NCBI GenBank assembly: GCA_035631315.1
Contig: DASQIZ010000109.1
Span: 68,833-132,832, forward strand
Direction: 5' to 3'
From: 40CM-2-70-7 sp035631315
Lineage (GTDB): Bacteria; Gemmatimonadota; Gemmatimonadetes; Gemmatimonadales; GWC2-71-9
Length of the DNA stretch: 64,000 bases
Shown: positions 49,645 through 57,546 of the stretch, in pieces
Layout of the letters: each line of letters opens with the position of its first letter
Numbering within the stretch: the first letter of the stretch is position 1
The notes under the pieces: generated by a model
Seen by the model: only the letters and a program-made list of their open reading frames with translations
What the model was told of the DNA's origin: nothing
Database searches by the model: none
Program-made: the position numbers and the translations under genes

Positions 49645-51684
49645 TCATCCAATCAGGTCGAGCGCGTCGTACATGGATGCCGCGGTCTCGTACCGCTCAT
49701 CCGTCTTCCGACTCATCGCTTTGAGTATGACCGCCGCCAGCGTCTCGGGTACTTCCTCATTCAGCGATCTCGGATCCGGCGGCTCTTCTTCAAGGTGCTT
49801 GGCAATGAGTGTCCATGGCGTATCCGCCTCAAACGGCACCCGGCCGGAGACGCACTCGAAGAGCACGACGCCCGCGGAATAGAGATCACTGCGCGGATCG
49901 AGGTCGAGCCCCTGTAATTGCTCCGGTGACATGTAGTCGGGCGTGCCGATGGACATGCCGGCTTCGGTAAGTCCCTTGCCCTTGGGCGGGTTCGCGAGGC
50001 GCGCGATGCCGAAGTCCATCACCTTCAGGAACCCACTGGGCTCCACGACCATATTCTGCGGCTTGATGTCCCGATGGATCACGCCCTGTTCGTGCGCCAC
50101 CTCGAGCGCCCGGCAGAGCTGTTTCCCGATCGTCAGGGTCACGGCGATCGGCAGCCGCCCCCGGTTCTCGATGAGAGACTTGAGGGACTTCCCTTCCACG
50201 AACTCCATCGTGAGGTAGTACGTCCCCTTCACCTCGCCCAGATCGTACGTCCGCACCACGTTCCGGTGCGCGATCTTCCGGGCCAGCCGGATCTCCTGCT
50301 TGAAGCGGTCGAGCGCGACCGTATCGGTGGACATGGCCTCGGGACGGAGCGTCTTGATCGCCACCGGCTCCTGCAGCTCCCGGTCGAAGGCGCGGTACAC
50401 GACACCCATGCCGCCCATGCCCAGGACTTCCTTCACTTCGTACCGCCCGTCAAAGAGCGAGCCCGGCGAGAGCATCGTTCCTGCGCTCGCGGCCGCTGCG
50501 GCGCGCACTGCCGTCGGCACCGCCGAGATGGGCTGAGTGGCGGCGGCACCCGTGGCCGACATCATGTACTCCACGAGGTCGCTCTTCTCCTTCAGATCCT
50601 CCACCAGCCCCTTGAAGTCCTGCGAGAGCATCCCGATTTCATCGTTCGATCGAATAGCCACGTCCACCGAGTAGTCGCCGTCGCGGACCTTCCGGGTGGC
50701 TTCGGCCAGCCGCCGCACCGGTTTGGCGATAGAAGACGCCCCCACGGAAGCGACCACGAGGGCGAGCACGAACCCCACGCCGAATGCGTAGTAGAGCGCC
50801 TCCTTCAGCGAGCGGAACGTGGCCATCTCCTGATCGCGCGACCGGAGGGCGACATATCCGCCGAGCCGCCGGCCACCGGCGTTCAGAATCTTCTCTTCCA
50901 GACCGACGTAATGGCTGCCCGACATGTCGGCCGCCATCATCATCCCCGTGGTGTCAGACGTCGTATCGGCACCGAGATTCGCCGCGAGGACCGGCAGGAT
51001 CTCCATGGACGGAACGGTCGCTCCAACCGGGAAGGGCCGGCCCAGGGTGTCCTGCGAGAAGAAGACCAGGTCGGTCTGGGTGGCTTCCTTGATCGCCGTC
51101 GCGAGCGCGTCATCGAACGCATAGGCGACGACCAGCACCCCTTTCGGAGCATCCTCGGGGCTGGCTCGAAGCGGGATGGCCACCGCGTAGTAGAGATTGT
51201 GCGTGGTCAAATCGCCGAACGCGCCCTCGGTCTGGTCTCCCGACAGGGCGTCGGAAAAGAGCGCGCTTCCGGAGTAGTCGACGGGGTCGGCTTCCGGCTT
51301 GTCGGTGCGCGCGATAAGGATGCCCGAGTCGTTGGTCACCAGCGCCCAGGAGGCACCGGCCAGCGACCGGATCTCGTTCGCCTGATCGAGCGCATCCGCG
51401 CGCTTCCTGCTTTCGAGCAACCGGGTGCGGTACTGGGGAACGCTCGCCGCCGCCGTTGCCGCCGCCGCCATCGCGCGGGTCCGCGCGTCGAGTTGTGCGT
51501 CGACCGCGCGATGGGTATTGAGCAGGGCCTTCCGGATGGACGCGTCAGCTGCGCGATTGGCTTGCCAGGACGTGTACACCAGCGTGGCGCCGAGGACCAC
51601 CACGATCAGGGCGACCGAGGCGACGAAGACCTTCCAGGCCAGGCCGAATCGCGGCCCCTTGTCAGTAGAGCTCGCGTCCCGCAT
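49645..51684 (-). CDS. Ser/Thr kinase with N-terminal Cache-like sensor and HAMP domain
   Basis: 679 residues. TM1 (about 17-39) is followed by a periplasmic sensor of about 265 residues that looks like a double Cache (LAGASWALVTNDSGILIARTD, NLYYAVAIPLRA), TM2 (about 310-332, FGVGFVLALVVASVGAS), a HAMP domain (about 333-385, PVRRLAEATRKVRDGDYSVDV) and a C-terminal kinase: GMGGMGVVYRAF, Lys in VAIKTLRPE, HRDIKPQN (about 536), MDFGIA (about 556). Sensor before kinase, like a histidine kinase, is rare for Ser/Thr kinases. Start ATG 51684 overlaps the cupredoxin gene by 23 nt. Confidence 0.9.
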   Translation of the reverse strand: MRDASSTDKGPRFGLAWKVFVASVALIVVVLGATLVYTSWQANRAADASIRKALLNTHRAVDAQLDARTRAMAAAATAAASVPQYRTRLLESRKRADALDQANEIRSLAGASWALVTNDSGILIARTDKPEADPVDYSGSALFSDALSGDQTEGAFGDLTTHNLYYAVAIPLRASPEDAPKGVLVVAYAFDDALATAIKEATQTDLVFFSQDTLGRPFPVGATVPSMEILPVLAANLGADTTSDTTGMMMAADMSGSHYVGLEEKILNAGGRRLGGYVALRSRDQEMATFRSLKEALYYAFGVGFVLALVVASVGASSIAKPVRRLAEATRKVRDGDYSVDVAIRSNDEIGMLSQDFKGLVEDLKEKSDLVEYMMSATGAAATQPISAVPTAVRAAAAASAGTMLSPGSLFDGRYEVKEVLGMGGMGVVYRAFDRELQEPVAIKTLRPEAMSTDTVALDRFKQEIRLARKIAHRNVVRTYDLGEVKGTYYLTMEFVEGKSLKSLIENRGRLPIAVTLTIGKQLCRALEVAHEQGVIHRDIKPQNMVVEPSGFLKVMDFGIARLANPPKGKGLTEAGMSIGTPDYMSPEQLQGLDLDPRSDLYSAGVVLFECVSGRVPFEADTPWTLIAKHLEEEPPDPRSLNEEVPETLAAVILKAMSRKTDERYETAASMYDALDLIG

Positions 51685-52369
51685 TCGTCGGATAGGGCTT
51701 TCCGAACTTGTTCTTGTGGGCCTGCTGTCTGAAGCCGCGTGCGTCGAGCTGCACGGGCTGAGGGAGGGTCAATCCGGCCGCCGGGACATCGACCTCCTGC
51801 ACCGTCTCCTGGGCCACTCTGGGGTGCCAGACGTGCAGGCTGTAATGGCCGGGGGGCACGCCGGCGATCGTGAAGCTTCCGTCGGCACCCGGCTGGGCGA
51901 ACCAGCGGCTCCCCATCACCTGCACGTACGCCACCATGCTCGAGTGGACGTTACAGTAGATGTAGACCAGGCCGGCGTGGTCGAAGACGTGGCCCTTGGC
52001 CTCGCCCCGGCCGTACAGACCCAGATCGAAGGCGTTGGGGTCGGACGCCGAAAACACGTTGTGGCTGAAGGGATCGGTGTTGGGGAAGCGGACGGTCGAC
52101 CCGACCGGCACCACCACGACGTCGGGCGCGAACTTCTTGTCGGAAATGGTCACATCCATAGTGACCGGCCGGCCGCCCGATTCATTCCCGCCGGACGCCG
52201 CCGTGAGATAGACCACAGCGTCCCCGATGTCGGGAGATGTTTTATTGTGTTTCTCGAGGATGGCGACGGTCCCCGAGACGTGTGAGGCAGCGGCGGCCGG
52301 CGCGTTCTGCGACAGAACCCCTGGGGCGGCGAGCACCCCCATCACGACGGTCAACTGCAAGTGCCGCAT
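51662..52369 (-). CDS. cupredoxin / carboxypeptidase-regulatory-like exported protein
   Basis: 235 residues with a signal peptide (MRHLQLTVVMGVLAAPGVLS). The first domain (about 30-155) is a cupredoxin with ligands His103, Cys139, His142 and Met145 (SHNVF and YIYCNVHSSM), thus a type 1 copper site. A second beta-sandwich domain (about 160-215, DGSFTIAGVPPGHYSLHVWHP) is like the carboxypeptidase regulatory family. A ribosome site GGAGAGG precedes ATG 52369. Overlap by 23 nt with the sensor kinase suggests that the kinase follows a signal linked to this exported protein. Confidence 0.82.
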   Translation of the reverse strand: MRHLQLTVVMGVLAAPGVLSQNAPAAAASHVSGTVAILEKHNKTSPDIGDAVVYLTAASGGNESGGRPVTMDVTISDKKFAPDVVVVPVGSTVRFPNTDPFSHNVFSASDPNAFDLGLYGRGEAKGHVFDHAGLVYIYCNVHSSMVAYVQVMGSRWFAQPGADGSFTIAGVPPGHYSLHVWHPRVAQETVQEVDVPAAGLTLPQPVQLDARGFRQQAHKNKFGKPYPTNAGRELY

Positions 52370-52390
52370 GCGCGTAGGCCTCTCCAAATA

Positions 52391-52418
52391 TTGCGTCGGT
52401 AGCCGGACAGCTTAGTCT
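52391..52418 (+). promoter_or_regulatory. promoter (TTGCGT, 16 nt, TAGTCT) for the beta-barrel gene
   Basis: A -35-like TTGCGT (52391-52396) and a -10 TAGTCT (52413-52418). The leader ends in the ribosome site AGGAGA (52437-52442). The -35 resembles that at 23620. Confidence 0.5.
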
Positions 52419-52447
52419 AGAGACGCCGAAACCGCCAGGAGACATAC

Positions 52448-53647
52448 GTGAAACGCATCCTTGCCGTTCTCACCGTTCTCGCCGCGACGACCGTACCGGC
52501 CGCCCCGGCCGCCGCTCAGGAGTCGAAACCCGCTCCGGTGCCGCAGCGGACGGTGCAGTTGACGGGCATGGTGCTCGTGAACGGATTCTGGAACAGCTCC
52601 CTCGTGTCCAACGTGGATCTCCCGCTCGCCGCGGCGCCGGACTCGGTCGGCGTCAAAGGTGGAGGCGCCGGCATCCGGCAGACGCGGATCGGCGTGCTGG
52701 TGAACGACCCCGACGTTCTGGGCGGCACCTTCACGGGTGAGATCGACGCCGACTTCTACGGCGGTCAGCAGCCGAGTGGCAGCGGGCGCACGTCGCCGCT
52801 GTTGCGGCTGCGGCGGGCGACGGGCACCATCGATTGGAGCGGATTCCAGATCATGGTAGGCCAGGAAAAGCCCCTGGTGTCGCCGCGGAATCCGCGTTCG
52901 CTCGCGGCGGTCGGATTCCCGGAGTTCTCCGGAGCCGGCAACCTCTGGTTGTGGATCCCGCAGGTGCGGCTGACGGGCGAGACCGGATACACATTCCGCG
53001 TGGCCGTGCAGGCGGCTGTCCTCGCGCCGACGGCTGGTACACCGCAGCCGCCCTTCAACACCTCGCTCGATTCGGCTGAGCGCACGGGGCGCCCCCAACT
53101 CGAAGGGCGCCTGCGGTTCAGCTGGGGCCCCGCCGACAATCCGAGCGAGATCGCCTTCGGCGTGCATCAGGGCTGGCTCCAGAACCTCGACAGCCTTTCG
53201 GGTGATTCGATCCAGACGTCCCAGGCCCTCACGGCCGACGCCCGCTTCGTGTTCGGTCCCTTCGAGCTCGTGGGTGAAGCGTTCACGGGAAAGGCGCTGG
53301 CCGGGCTGGGAGGTGGCGGCGTCGGACAGAACTTCGGCGTCGACGGCGCCGCCGTGCATACGAAGGGCGGCTGGGGCCAGTTCAACGCCCGTCCCATCAA
53401 GGATTGGATGTTCGGGGTCGGATGCGGGATTGACGATCCGAAGGATGCGGACGTCTACACCGCCGGAGACTCGACCTATCTCACCAAGGGTGGCCGCTTG
53501 AAGAACCTGGCGTGCGAAGGCCACCTGCAGTGGACCCCGCCGGGCCCGGTGGTCGTGGCGTTCGAGTTCCGGCAGATCCGGACGACGTACCTGACCGGGG
53601 AAGAGCGCGTCAATCACCTGAATCTGGCGATCGGCTACCGGTTCTAG
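52448..53647 (+). CDS. outer membrane beta-barrel protein, porin-like
   Basis: 399 residues. Signal peptide MKRILAVLTVLAATTVPAAPAAAQ, then mainly beta strands with Gly-rich turns; a strand near IRQTRIGVLVNDPDVLG, a region FQIMVGQEKPLVSPRNPRS resembling porin OprO/phosphate-selective types, and a C-terminal strand HLNLAIGYRF ending in Phe. GTG 52448 has the ribosome site AGGAGA 5 nt upstream. It is divergent from the cupredoxin gene (78 nt), so the two may be co-regulated. The substrate is unknown. Confidence 0.8.
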   Translation: MKRILAVLTVLAATTVPAAPAAAQESKPAPVPQRTVQLTGMVLVNGFWNSSLVSNVDLPLAAAPDSVGVKGGGAGIRQTRIGVLVNDPDVLGGTFTGEIDADFYGGQQPSGSGRTSPLLRLRRATGTIDWSGFQIMVGQEKPLVSPRNPRSLAAVGFPEFSGAGNLWLWIPQVRLTGETGYTFRVAVQAAVLAPTAGTPQPPFNTSLDSAERTGRPQLEGRLRFSWGPADNPSEIAFGVHQGWLQNLDSLSGDSIQTSQALTADARFVFGPFELVGEAFTGKALAGLGGGGVGQNFGVDGAAVHTKGGWGQFNARPIKDWMFGVGCGIDDPKDADVYTAGDSTYLTKGGRLKNLACEGHLQWTPPGPVVVAFEFRQIRTTYLTGEERVNHLNLAIGYRF

Positions 53648-53648
53648 A

Positions 53649-54830
53649 TCAGCTGACCGGCAGCCGTCCCACCAGGTTCGCCGCCGTGAACGGGCCCGGC
53701 TCGGCGATCAGCGCGCGCGCACGGTCCACCTGGCCCCAGGTGTTCCAGAGCAACACGCCGCGTACCCTGCCCTCGGAAAGGAAGTAGACAACCCCCTCGC
53801 GGAACGGCGTCTTCCAGTCACTCGCTGTTTCGAGCCGGGCGTCCAGGTCGCCCACGGCCTCGTATCCCAGCTCGAACAGATCGCCGTAGAAGAACGGCAG
53901 GTGGTCGTACCGCTCGTTGGCGCCTGCGAGGTTACGCCCCGCCTGCCGCCCCTGCGCGTTCGCGTTGTCTTCGTGTTCCACGCGGGAGCGGTGTCCGAGC
54001 GCCTTCGACGGGAAGTTCGCGACGTCACCGGCCGCGTAGATCGACGGGTTGGAGGTCCGCAGGAATTCGTCGACCACGATACCGTTGTCGGTCTTGAGGC
54101 CCGCGGCCTGCGCCAGCTCGATCGACGGGATAATGCCAAGCCCCGCGACGACGCCATCGGCAGGAAGCTCGAAACCCGTCGTTGTCTTCACCACCGCCTT
54201 GCCCGCGTTGTCCGAAACGGTCGCAACGCCCTCTCCGGTCCGCACCGTGACGCCCTTGCTCCGGAAGTAGTCGACGAGGTTCTGGGAGAGGGGAGCGGGA
54301 AATACCCGTGCGCCGACACCGGCCTCGGGAATGATCATTGAAACGGCGGCTCCCTGCATCCGCAGCGCGGCCGCCACCTCCGACCCGATGAATCCACCAC
54401 CCAGCACCACGAAGTGCTTCCCGGGAGCGGCCGCGGCGTGCAGGGCGCGGTAGTCGTCGAGCGTTCGGAAGTAGACGATGGAGTCGGGAGCCCCGGCGAG
54501 CCGCCGGGGCGCGCCGCCGGTTGCCAGGAGGAGCGTGTCGTAGGCATACGTCTCGCCGTGGTCGTCCGTGACGGTCTTCTTGGCGGCAGCGATGGCCGTC
54601 ACCCGGCGGGAGAGCATCACCTCCACGCCCCGGACGTCGTCGGTACGCCAGATGCTCGACTCCGGATCCCCCTTCCACAGGGCCTTCGACAGCGGGGGCC
54701 GGTTGTACGGGGGATGCGGCTCGGCGCTGATGATGCCGACGCTTGCCGTGGGCGCCTTCTCCCGGGCCCCGCGCGCGGCTGCGGCCGCCGTCATCCCGCC
54801 ACCGACGATGAGATGCTGAAAGCGCTTCAT
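53649..54830 (-). CDS. FAD-dependent oxidoreductase, AIF/ferredoxin-reductase-like
   Basis: 393 residues. FAD-binding GGGMTAAAAARG (about 10-21), the pyridine-nucleotide motif VVLGGGFIGSEVAAAL (about 142-157), and the second FAD contact YAAGDVANFP (about 282). YNRPPLSKALWKG is characteristic of the AIFM/rubredoxin-reductase branch. It would oxidise NADH or NADPH, passing electrons to an unknown partner. It is last in the operon led by the small membrane protein. ATG 54830 overlaps folE (ATGA). Confidence 0.88.
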   Translation of the reverse strand: MKRFQHLIVGGGMTAAAAARGAREKAPTASVGIISAEPHPPYNRPPLSKALWKGDPESSIWRTDDVRGVEVMLSRRVTAIAAAKKTVTDDHGETYAYDTLLLATGGAPRRLAGAPDSIVYFRTLDDYRALHAAAAPGKHFVVLGGGFIGSEVAAALRMQGAAVSMIIPEAGVGARVFPAPLSQNLVDYFRSKGVTVRTGEGVATVSDNAGKAVVKTTTGFELPADGVVAGLGIIPSIELAQAAGLKTDNGIVVDEFLRTSNPSIYAAGDVANFPSKALGHRSRVEHEDNANAQGRQAGRNLAGANERYDHLPFFYGDLFELGYEAVGDLDARLETASDWKTPFREGVVYFLSEGRVRGVLLWNTWGQVDRARALIAEPGPFTAANLVGRLPVS

Positions 54831-55462
54831 GACGCTCCCCGTTGGTTCGCCCGCGCGAGATGCGCGGAGACCTGGCTCCGGAAGGCCGCATCGGCGCGCG
54901 GCCCGCGGACCGCCGTCGTAACCGTCTGGGCTCCCGGCTTGGACACGCCGCGCATCTCCATGCAGAGGTGCCGCGCCTCCAGACCCACGTAAACCGCGCC
55001 GGGCGCGAGCTTCTCGTCCAGATACGCCGCGACCTGATCGGTCAGCCGCTCCTGAAGCTGTGGCCGCCTGGCGAAAAACTCCACTACGCGGGCGAGCTTC
55101 GAGAGGCCCACCACGCGACCCTCGGGCAGATAGGCGACATGGGCAACCCCGAAGAACGGCAACAGATGGTGGGCGCAGAGCGAGTGGAACGGGATCCCGG
55201 TCACCAGGACCGGCTCCTCCCCCGACCCTTCGTGGGGAAAGGTCCGCAGTTCCGGCTCGTTCTCGTCCTTGAGACCGGACAACAGCTCCTCGAATGACCG
55301 GCTCATCCGGTCCGGCGTCCCGGCGAGATTCGGGTCCGTGAGGTCCAGGTCGAGGGCCTCGAGCAGGTCGCGAACGCGCGCGGCGACCAGATCGCGGCGG
55401 CTGCCGAGCTTCCGGAGTGGGCGCCCAGAACGGTTTTCCAGGGGGTGCAGCACCGCGCTCAC
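54827..55462 (-). CDS. folE: GTP cyclohydrolase I
   Basis: 211 residues. Zn ligands Cys96 and His99 in SLCAHHLLPFFG and Cys167 in RHLCMEMRG keep the family spacing of 3 and 68; the catalytic His of HH is present. The enzyme makes 7,8-dihydroneopterin triphosphate, the first step in folate or tetrahydrobiopterin synthesis. Its place between a cupredoxin and a flavoprotein under a redox-type regulator is odd for housekeeping folate, so a pterin for another purpose is possible. GTG 55462 overlaps the cupredoxin stop. Confidence 0.95.
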   Translation of the reverse strand: MSAVLHPLENRSGRPLRKLGSRRDLVAARVRDLLEALDLDLTDPNLAGTPDRMSRSFEELLSGLKDENEPELRTFPHEGSGEEPVLVTGIPFHSLCAHHLLPFFGVAHVAYLPEGRVVGLSKLARVVEFFARRPQLQERLTDQVAAYLDEKLAPGAVYVGLEARHLCMEMRGVSKPGAQTVTTAVRGPRADAAFRSQVSAHLARANQRGAS

Positions 55463-55827
55463 GACGCCCTCCCCGAATCCGCGAGGACGGTCACGGTGCC
55501 GTGCATGTCGTGCGGGTGCAGCGAGCAGTCATAGTGATGGAGGCCGGGACGCGTGAACGTGAATCGCACGCTGTCCCCCGGCGGCACCAGCATCGAATTG
55601 CCGCCGTCATCCGTGAGGTGAATGGAGTGCGTGAAGTGGTCGTGATTGGTCCAGACCACCGTCGCGCCCGCGTGTACCACGATGTCCACGGGCGCGAACA
55701 TGTACGACGGCGGCAGGTCTACCCGCGTGGTGGCGACGGGGGGCGCGGGTGGGGCCTGGTGACAGGCCCCGAGGAGGAGGAGTGCCACCGCACCCATCCT
55801 CACACCCCGCGAAACCGTGCCGCTCAC
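55459..55827 (-). CDS. cupredoxin-domain lipoprotein
   Basis: 122 residues with a lipoprotein signal (GAVALLLLGAC, Cys22). Type 1 copper ligands are His67 or His70, Cys101, His104 and Met108 in YDCSLHPHDM, with spacing C-x2-H-x3-M. GTG 55827 was chosen because it overlaps the upstream stop (GTGA); ATG 55797 is possible but leaves a shorter n-region. It is a periplasmic electron carrier or copper sensor on the membrane. It is part of the operon with the small membrane protein and folE. Confidence 0.82.
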   Translation of the reverse strand: MSGTVSRGVRMGAVALLLLGACHQAPPAPPVATTRVDLPPSYMFAPVDIVVHAGATVVWTNHDHFTHSIHLTDDGGNSMLVPPGDSVRFTFTRPGLHHYDCSLHPHDMHGTVTVLADSGRAS

Positions 55828-56111
55828 CGGCGAGCCAGGACCGACTTCGTGGCACCCGCGAAAATCAGGATGAACGCCAGGAGGTCGAGCACCTCGGAGA
55901 TCGTGTGCGCGAACAGGAACACGGTCCAGTCGAGGTGATAGGTCAGATAGCTGATCTCCGCGAGCGCGAAGAGCGTGAAGCCCCACCCGAACTCCGATTG
56001 TCCGCCCCCGAACGACTTCTTGGCGAAGAACGCGCCGATCGCGAAGGCGGCGAGGTGGATGACGAGGAACACCGGCATGGGGATCGCGTTGATGAAGCCA
56101 CCGAACGGCAT
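55824..56111 (-). CDS. small membrane protein, first gene of the folE operon
   Basis: 95 residues with about three membrane helices: PVFLVIHLAAFAIGAFF, FTLFALAEISYLTYHL and FAHTISEVLDLLAFILIFAG. Histidines in the helices (VIHLAA, YHLDW, FAHTI) may bind a metal or heme. I do not recognise the family. The start at ATG 56111 has a good ribosome site (GGAGG, 56117-56121). The leader contains operator-like palindrome 1 (56134-56159). Confidence 0.65.
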   Translation of the reverse strand: MPFGGFINAIPMPVFLVIHLAAFAIGAFFAKKSFGGGQSEFGWGFTLFALAEISYLTYHLDWTVFLFAHTISEVLDLLAFILIFAGATKSVLARR

Positions 56112-56133
56112 ACGGCCTCCAGGAGGAAGTGGT

Positions 56134-56159
56134 CTATCGCTAATAACAGCTAGCGATAG
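56134..56159. promoter_or_regulatory. operator 1: perfect 9-8-9 inverted repeat
   Basis: CTATCGCTA, 8 nt, TAGCGATAG. It lies between the divergent operon and the HTH regulator, in the leader/promoter region of the minus-strand operon. Confidence 0.7.
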
Positions 56160-56182
56160 AGAATATGTTCCCGTCCGGAGGG

Positions 56183-56208
56183 CTTTCGCTAGTCCCGATT
56201 TGTGATAG
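56183..56208. promoter_or_regulatory. operator 2: imperfect 9-8-9 inverted repeat
   Basis: CTTTCGCTA, 8 nt, TTGTGATAG, the same architecture as operator 1, with one and two mismatches in the arms. Its right arm overlaps the -10 box of the HTH gene (56206-56211), which predicts autoregulation. Confidence 0.65.
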
Positions 56209-56211
56209 AAT
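56206..56211 (+). promoter_or_regulatory. leaderless -10 box (TAGAAT) for the HTH regulator
   Basis: TAGAAT, 6 nt, ATG 56218. The box overlaps operator 2. Confidence 0.6.
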
Positions 56212-56217
56212 TCAGCC

Positions 56218-56895
56218 ATGCATGCCAAGGACATCGGCGCCGTCGCGTCCCTGGGAGAGCCGGCCCGGCTGGCCCTCTATAACTACGTGATCGCGCACGG
56301 CGAGGCCGGGCGGGATGAGGCCGCCCGCGCCACCCGAATTACCCGGGCCCTGGCCGCGTTCCACCTCGATCGCCTCGTGGACGAAGGGCTCCTGGTCGCG
56401 ACGTACCGGCGCCGCAACGGCAAGACCGGACCCGGCGCCGGCCGGCCCGCCAAGCTCTACTCCCGGGCGCCGGGCGAGATCGCGGTGTCCTTCCCGGAAC
56501 GGCGGTACGAGCTCGCGGCGCGCCTCCTGGCCCGGTCCATCGCGAAGGCGCCGGGCGCCGCGGCCGCCAAAGCGGTGGCCGGCTCCGCCGCGGCCTACGG
56601 TCGCGCGTTGGGCGCGGAGGCCCGGCGGCGCGCCGGTGCCCGGCCCACGCAAGCGAAGCTCGTCGCGACCGCGCTCGCGGTGCTCACCGAGCAGGGGTTC
56701 GAACCCACTCGGGATGAGAAGGGCGTGATCCGGCTGCGGAATTGTCCCTTCCACGCCCTGGCCATGGAATGCCAGGACCTGGTGTGCGGGATGAACCTGT
56801 CGCTCTTGCGGGGCGTGATCCGGGGGCTGTCAGGGTCCGGGCTCAGGGCAATTCTGGATCCTCAGCCCAACCGGTGCTGCGTCGTGCTCACCTAG
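56218..56895 (+). CDS. HTH transcription regulator with C-terminal cysteine cluster (SufR-like)
   Basis: 225 residues. An N-terminal winged helix (ASLGEPARLALYNYV ... ITRALAAFHLDRLVDEGLL) with a basic wing (RRRNGKTGPGAGRP) binds DNA. The C-terminal half contains Cys176 (RLRNCPFHA), Cys185, Cys190 and the pair Cys220/Cys221 at the end. Spacing C-x13-C-x29-C is close to the Fe-S ligands of SufR (C-x12-C-x27-C in the mycobacterial protein, from memory). It is thus a candidate Fe-S, redox or NO sensor. It is leaderless, divergent from the folE operon, and two matching palindromes lie between them. Its stop overlaps the convergent small gene (CTAG). Confidence 0.8.
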   Translation: MHAKDIGAVASLGEPARLALYNYVIAHGEAGRDEAARATRITRALAAFHLDRLVDEGLLVATYRRRNGKTGPGAGRPAKLYSRAPGEIAVSFPERRYELAARLLARSIAKAPGAAAAKAVAGSAAAYGRALGAEARRRAGARPTQAKLVATALAVLTEQGFEPTRDEKGVIRLRNCPFHALAMECQDLVCGMNLSLLRGVIRGLSGSGLRAILDPQPNRCCVVLT

Positions 56896-57044
56896 TCGTC
56901 GAGCCGGCCGCGATGCTTGGGGCGGCGCTGATAATCCTTCATCGATTTGTGGCGTTGATGCGCGGGCGTCTTCAGCCGCCCGCGGGCCGGCTTGTCCGGG
57001 TTGGGCACCCGGATTTTCGTCGGAGGCTTCTTCTTCCGGCTCAT
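56892..57044 (-). CDS. small basic hypothetical protein (50 residues)
   Basis: A 50-residue protein (MSRKKKPPTKIRVPNPDK ...) with about one third Lys/Arg/His. ATG 57044 overlaps the stop of the DinB-like gene (ATGA), and the stop overlaps the HTH gene by CTAG, so both ends fit the coding habits of the region. It could be a nucleic-acid-binding or ribosome-associated protein; no family is recognised. Confidence 0.55.
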   Translation of the reverse strand: MSRKKKPPTKIRVPNPDKPARGRLKTPAHQRHKSMKDYQRRPKHRGRLDD

Positions 57045-57541
57045 CCGCGGGACCGCGCCCGGATCTGCTTGGCGTGATGCCGGCAGTGGGCCAGGTGAAA
57101 GCGCATCCACTCCGGCAATGTGAGGTCGCCGAGCCGCGGATGCTTGACGAAGAGGTCGCGGGGGCGCCTGATGAGCAGCTCGGGCGCGATCTTGTTGAAC
57201 CGCTCGATCCCTTCCCGGAAGTGCTGCTCCGCGTACTTCCGGTCCACTTGCTCCGCCGGCCGTGAGCCTTTCGGCGCTTCTCGTCCCGGGGGAAACCAAC
57301 CCACCTTCACGATCAGAAAGCTCGCCACCAACTCGGTGGGCGCCCTCGGCCGCCGCACCATGGGCGGCTTGTCCCGATGGGTATCGAACGCCCGGCCGCT
57401 CCCTTCGAGAGAGATCGACAGATGCTCGACGATCTGGGCCGAGTTCCACTTGCCGTCGGGGGCACGGTACCAGTCGGCATCAGATTTGCCGGCCAAGGGC
57501 CCGAGGACGAGATCGGGGAGAGCCGCGAGGGACAGCGTCAT
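57041..57541 (-). CDS. DinB/DUF1569-like protein
   Basis: 166 residues. Motifs are WNSAQIVEHLSISLEG with the first His and MRFHLAHCRHHAKQIR at the C-terminus with two more, the triad of the DinB fold. Similar proteins are metal-dependent with unknown substrate. ATG 57541 was chosen in view of the TATTCT box (57547-57552) 5 nt upstream. It is the first gene of a two-gene operon with the 50-residue protein. Confidence 0.72.
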   Translation of the reverse strand: MTLSLAALPDLVLGPLAGKSDADWYRAPDGKWNSAQIVEHLSISLEGSGRAFDTHRDKPPMVRRPRAPTELVASFLIVKVGWFPPGREAPKGSRPAEQVDRKYAEQHFREGIERFNKIAPELLIRRPRDLFVKHPRLGDLTLPEWMRFHLAHCRHHAKQIRARSRG

Positions 57542-57546
57542 CCGTA

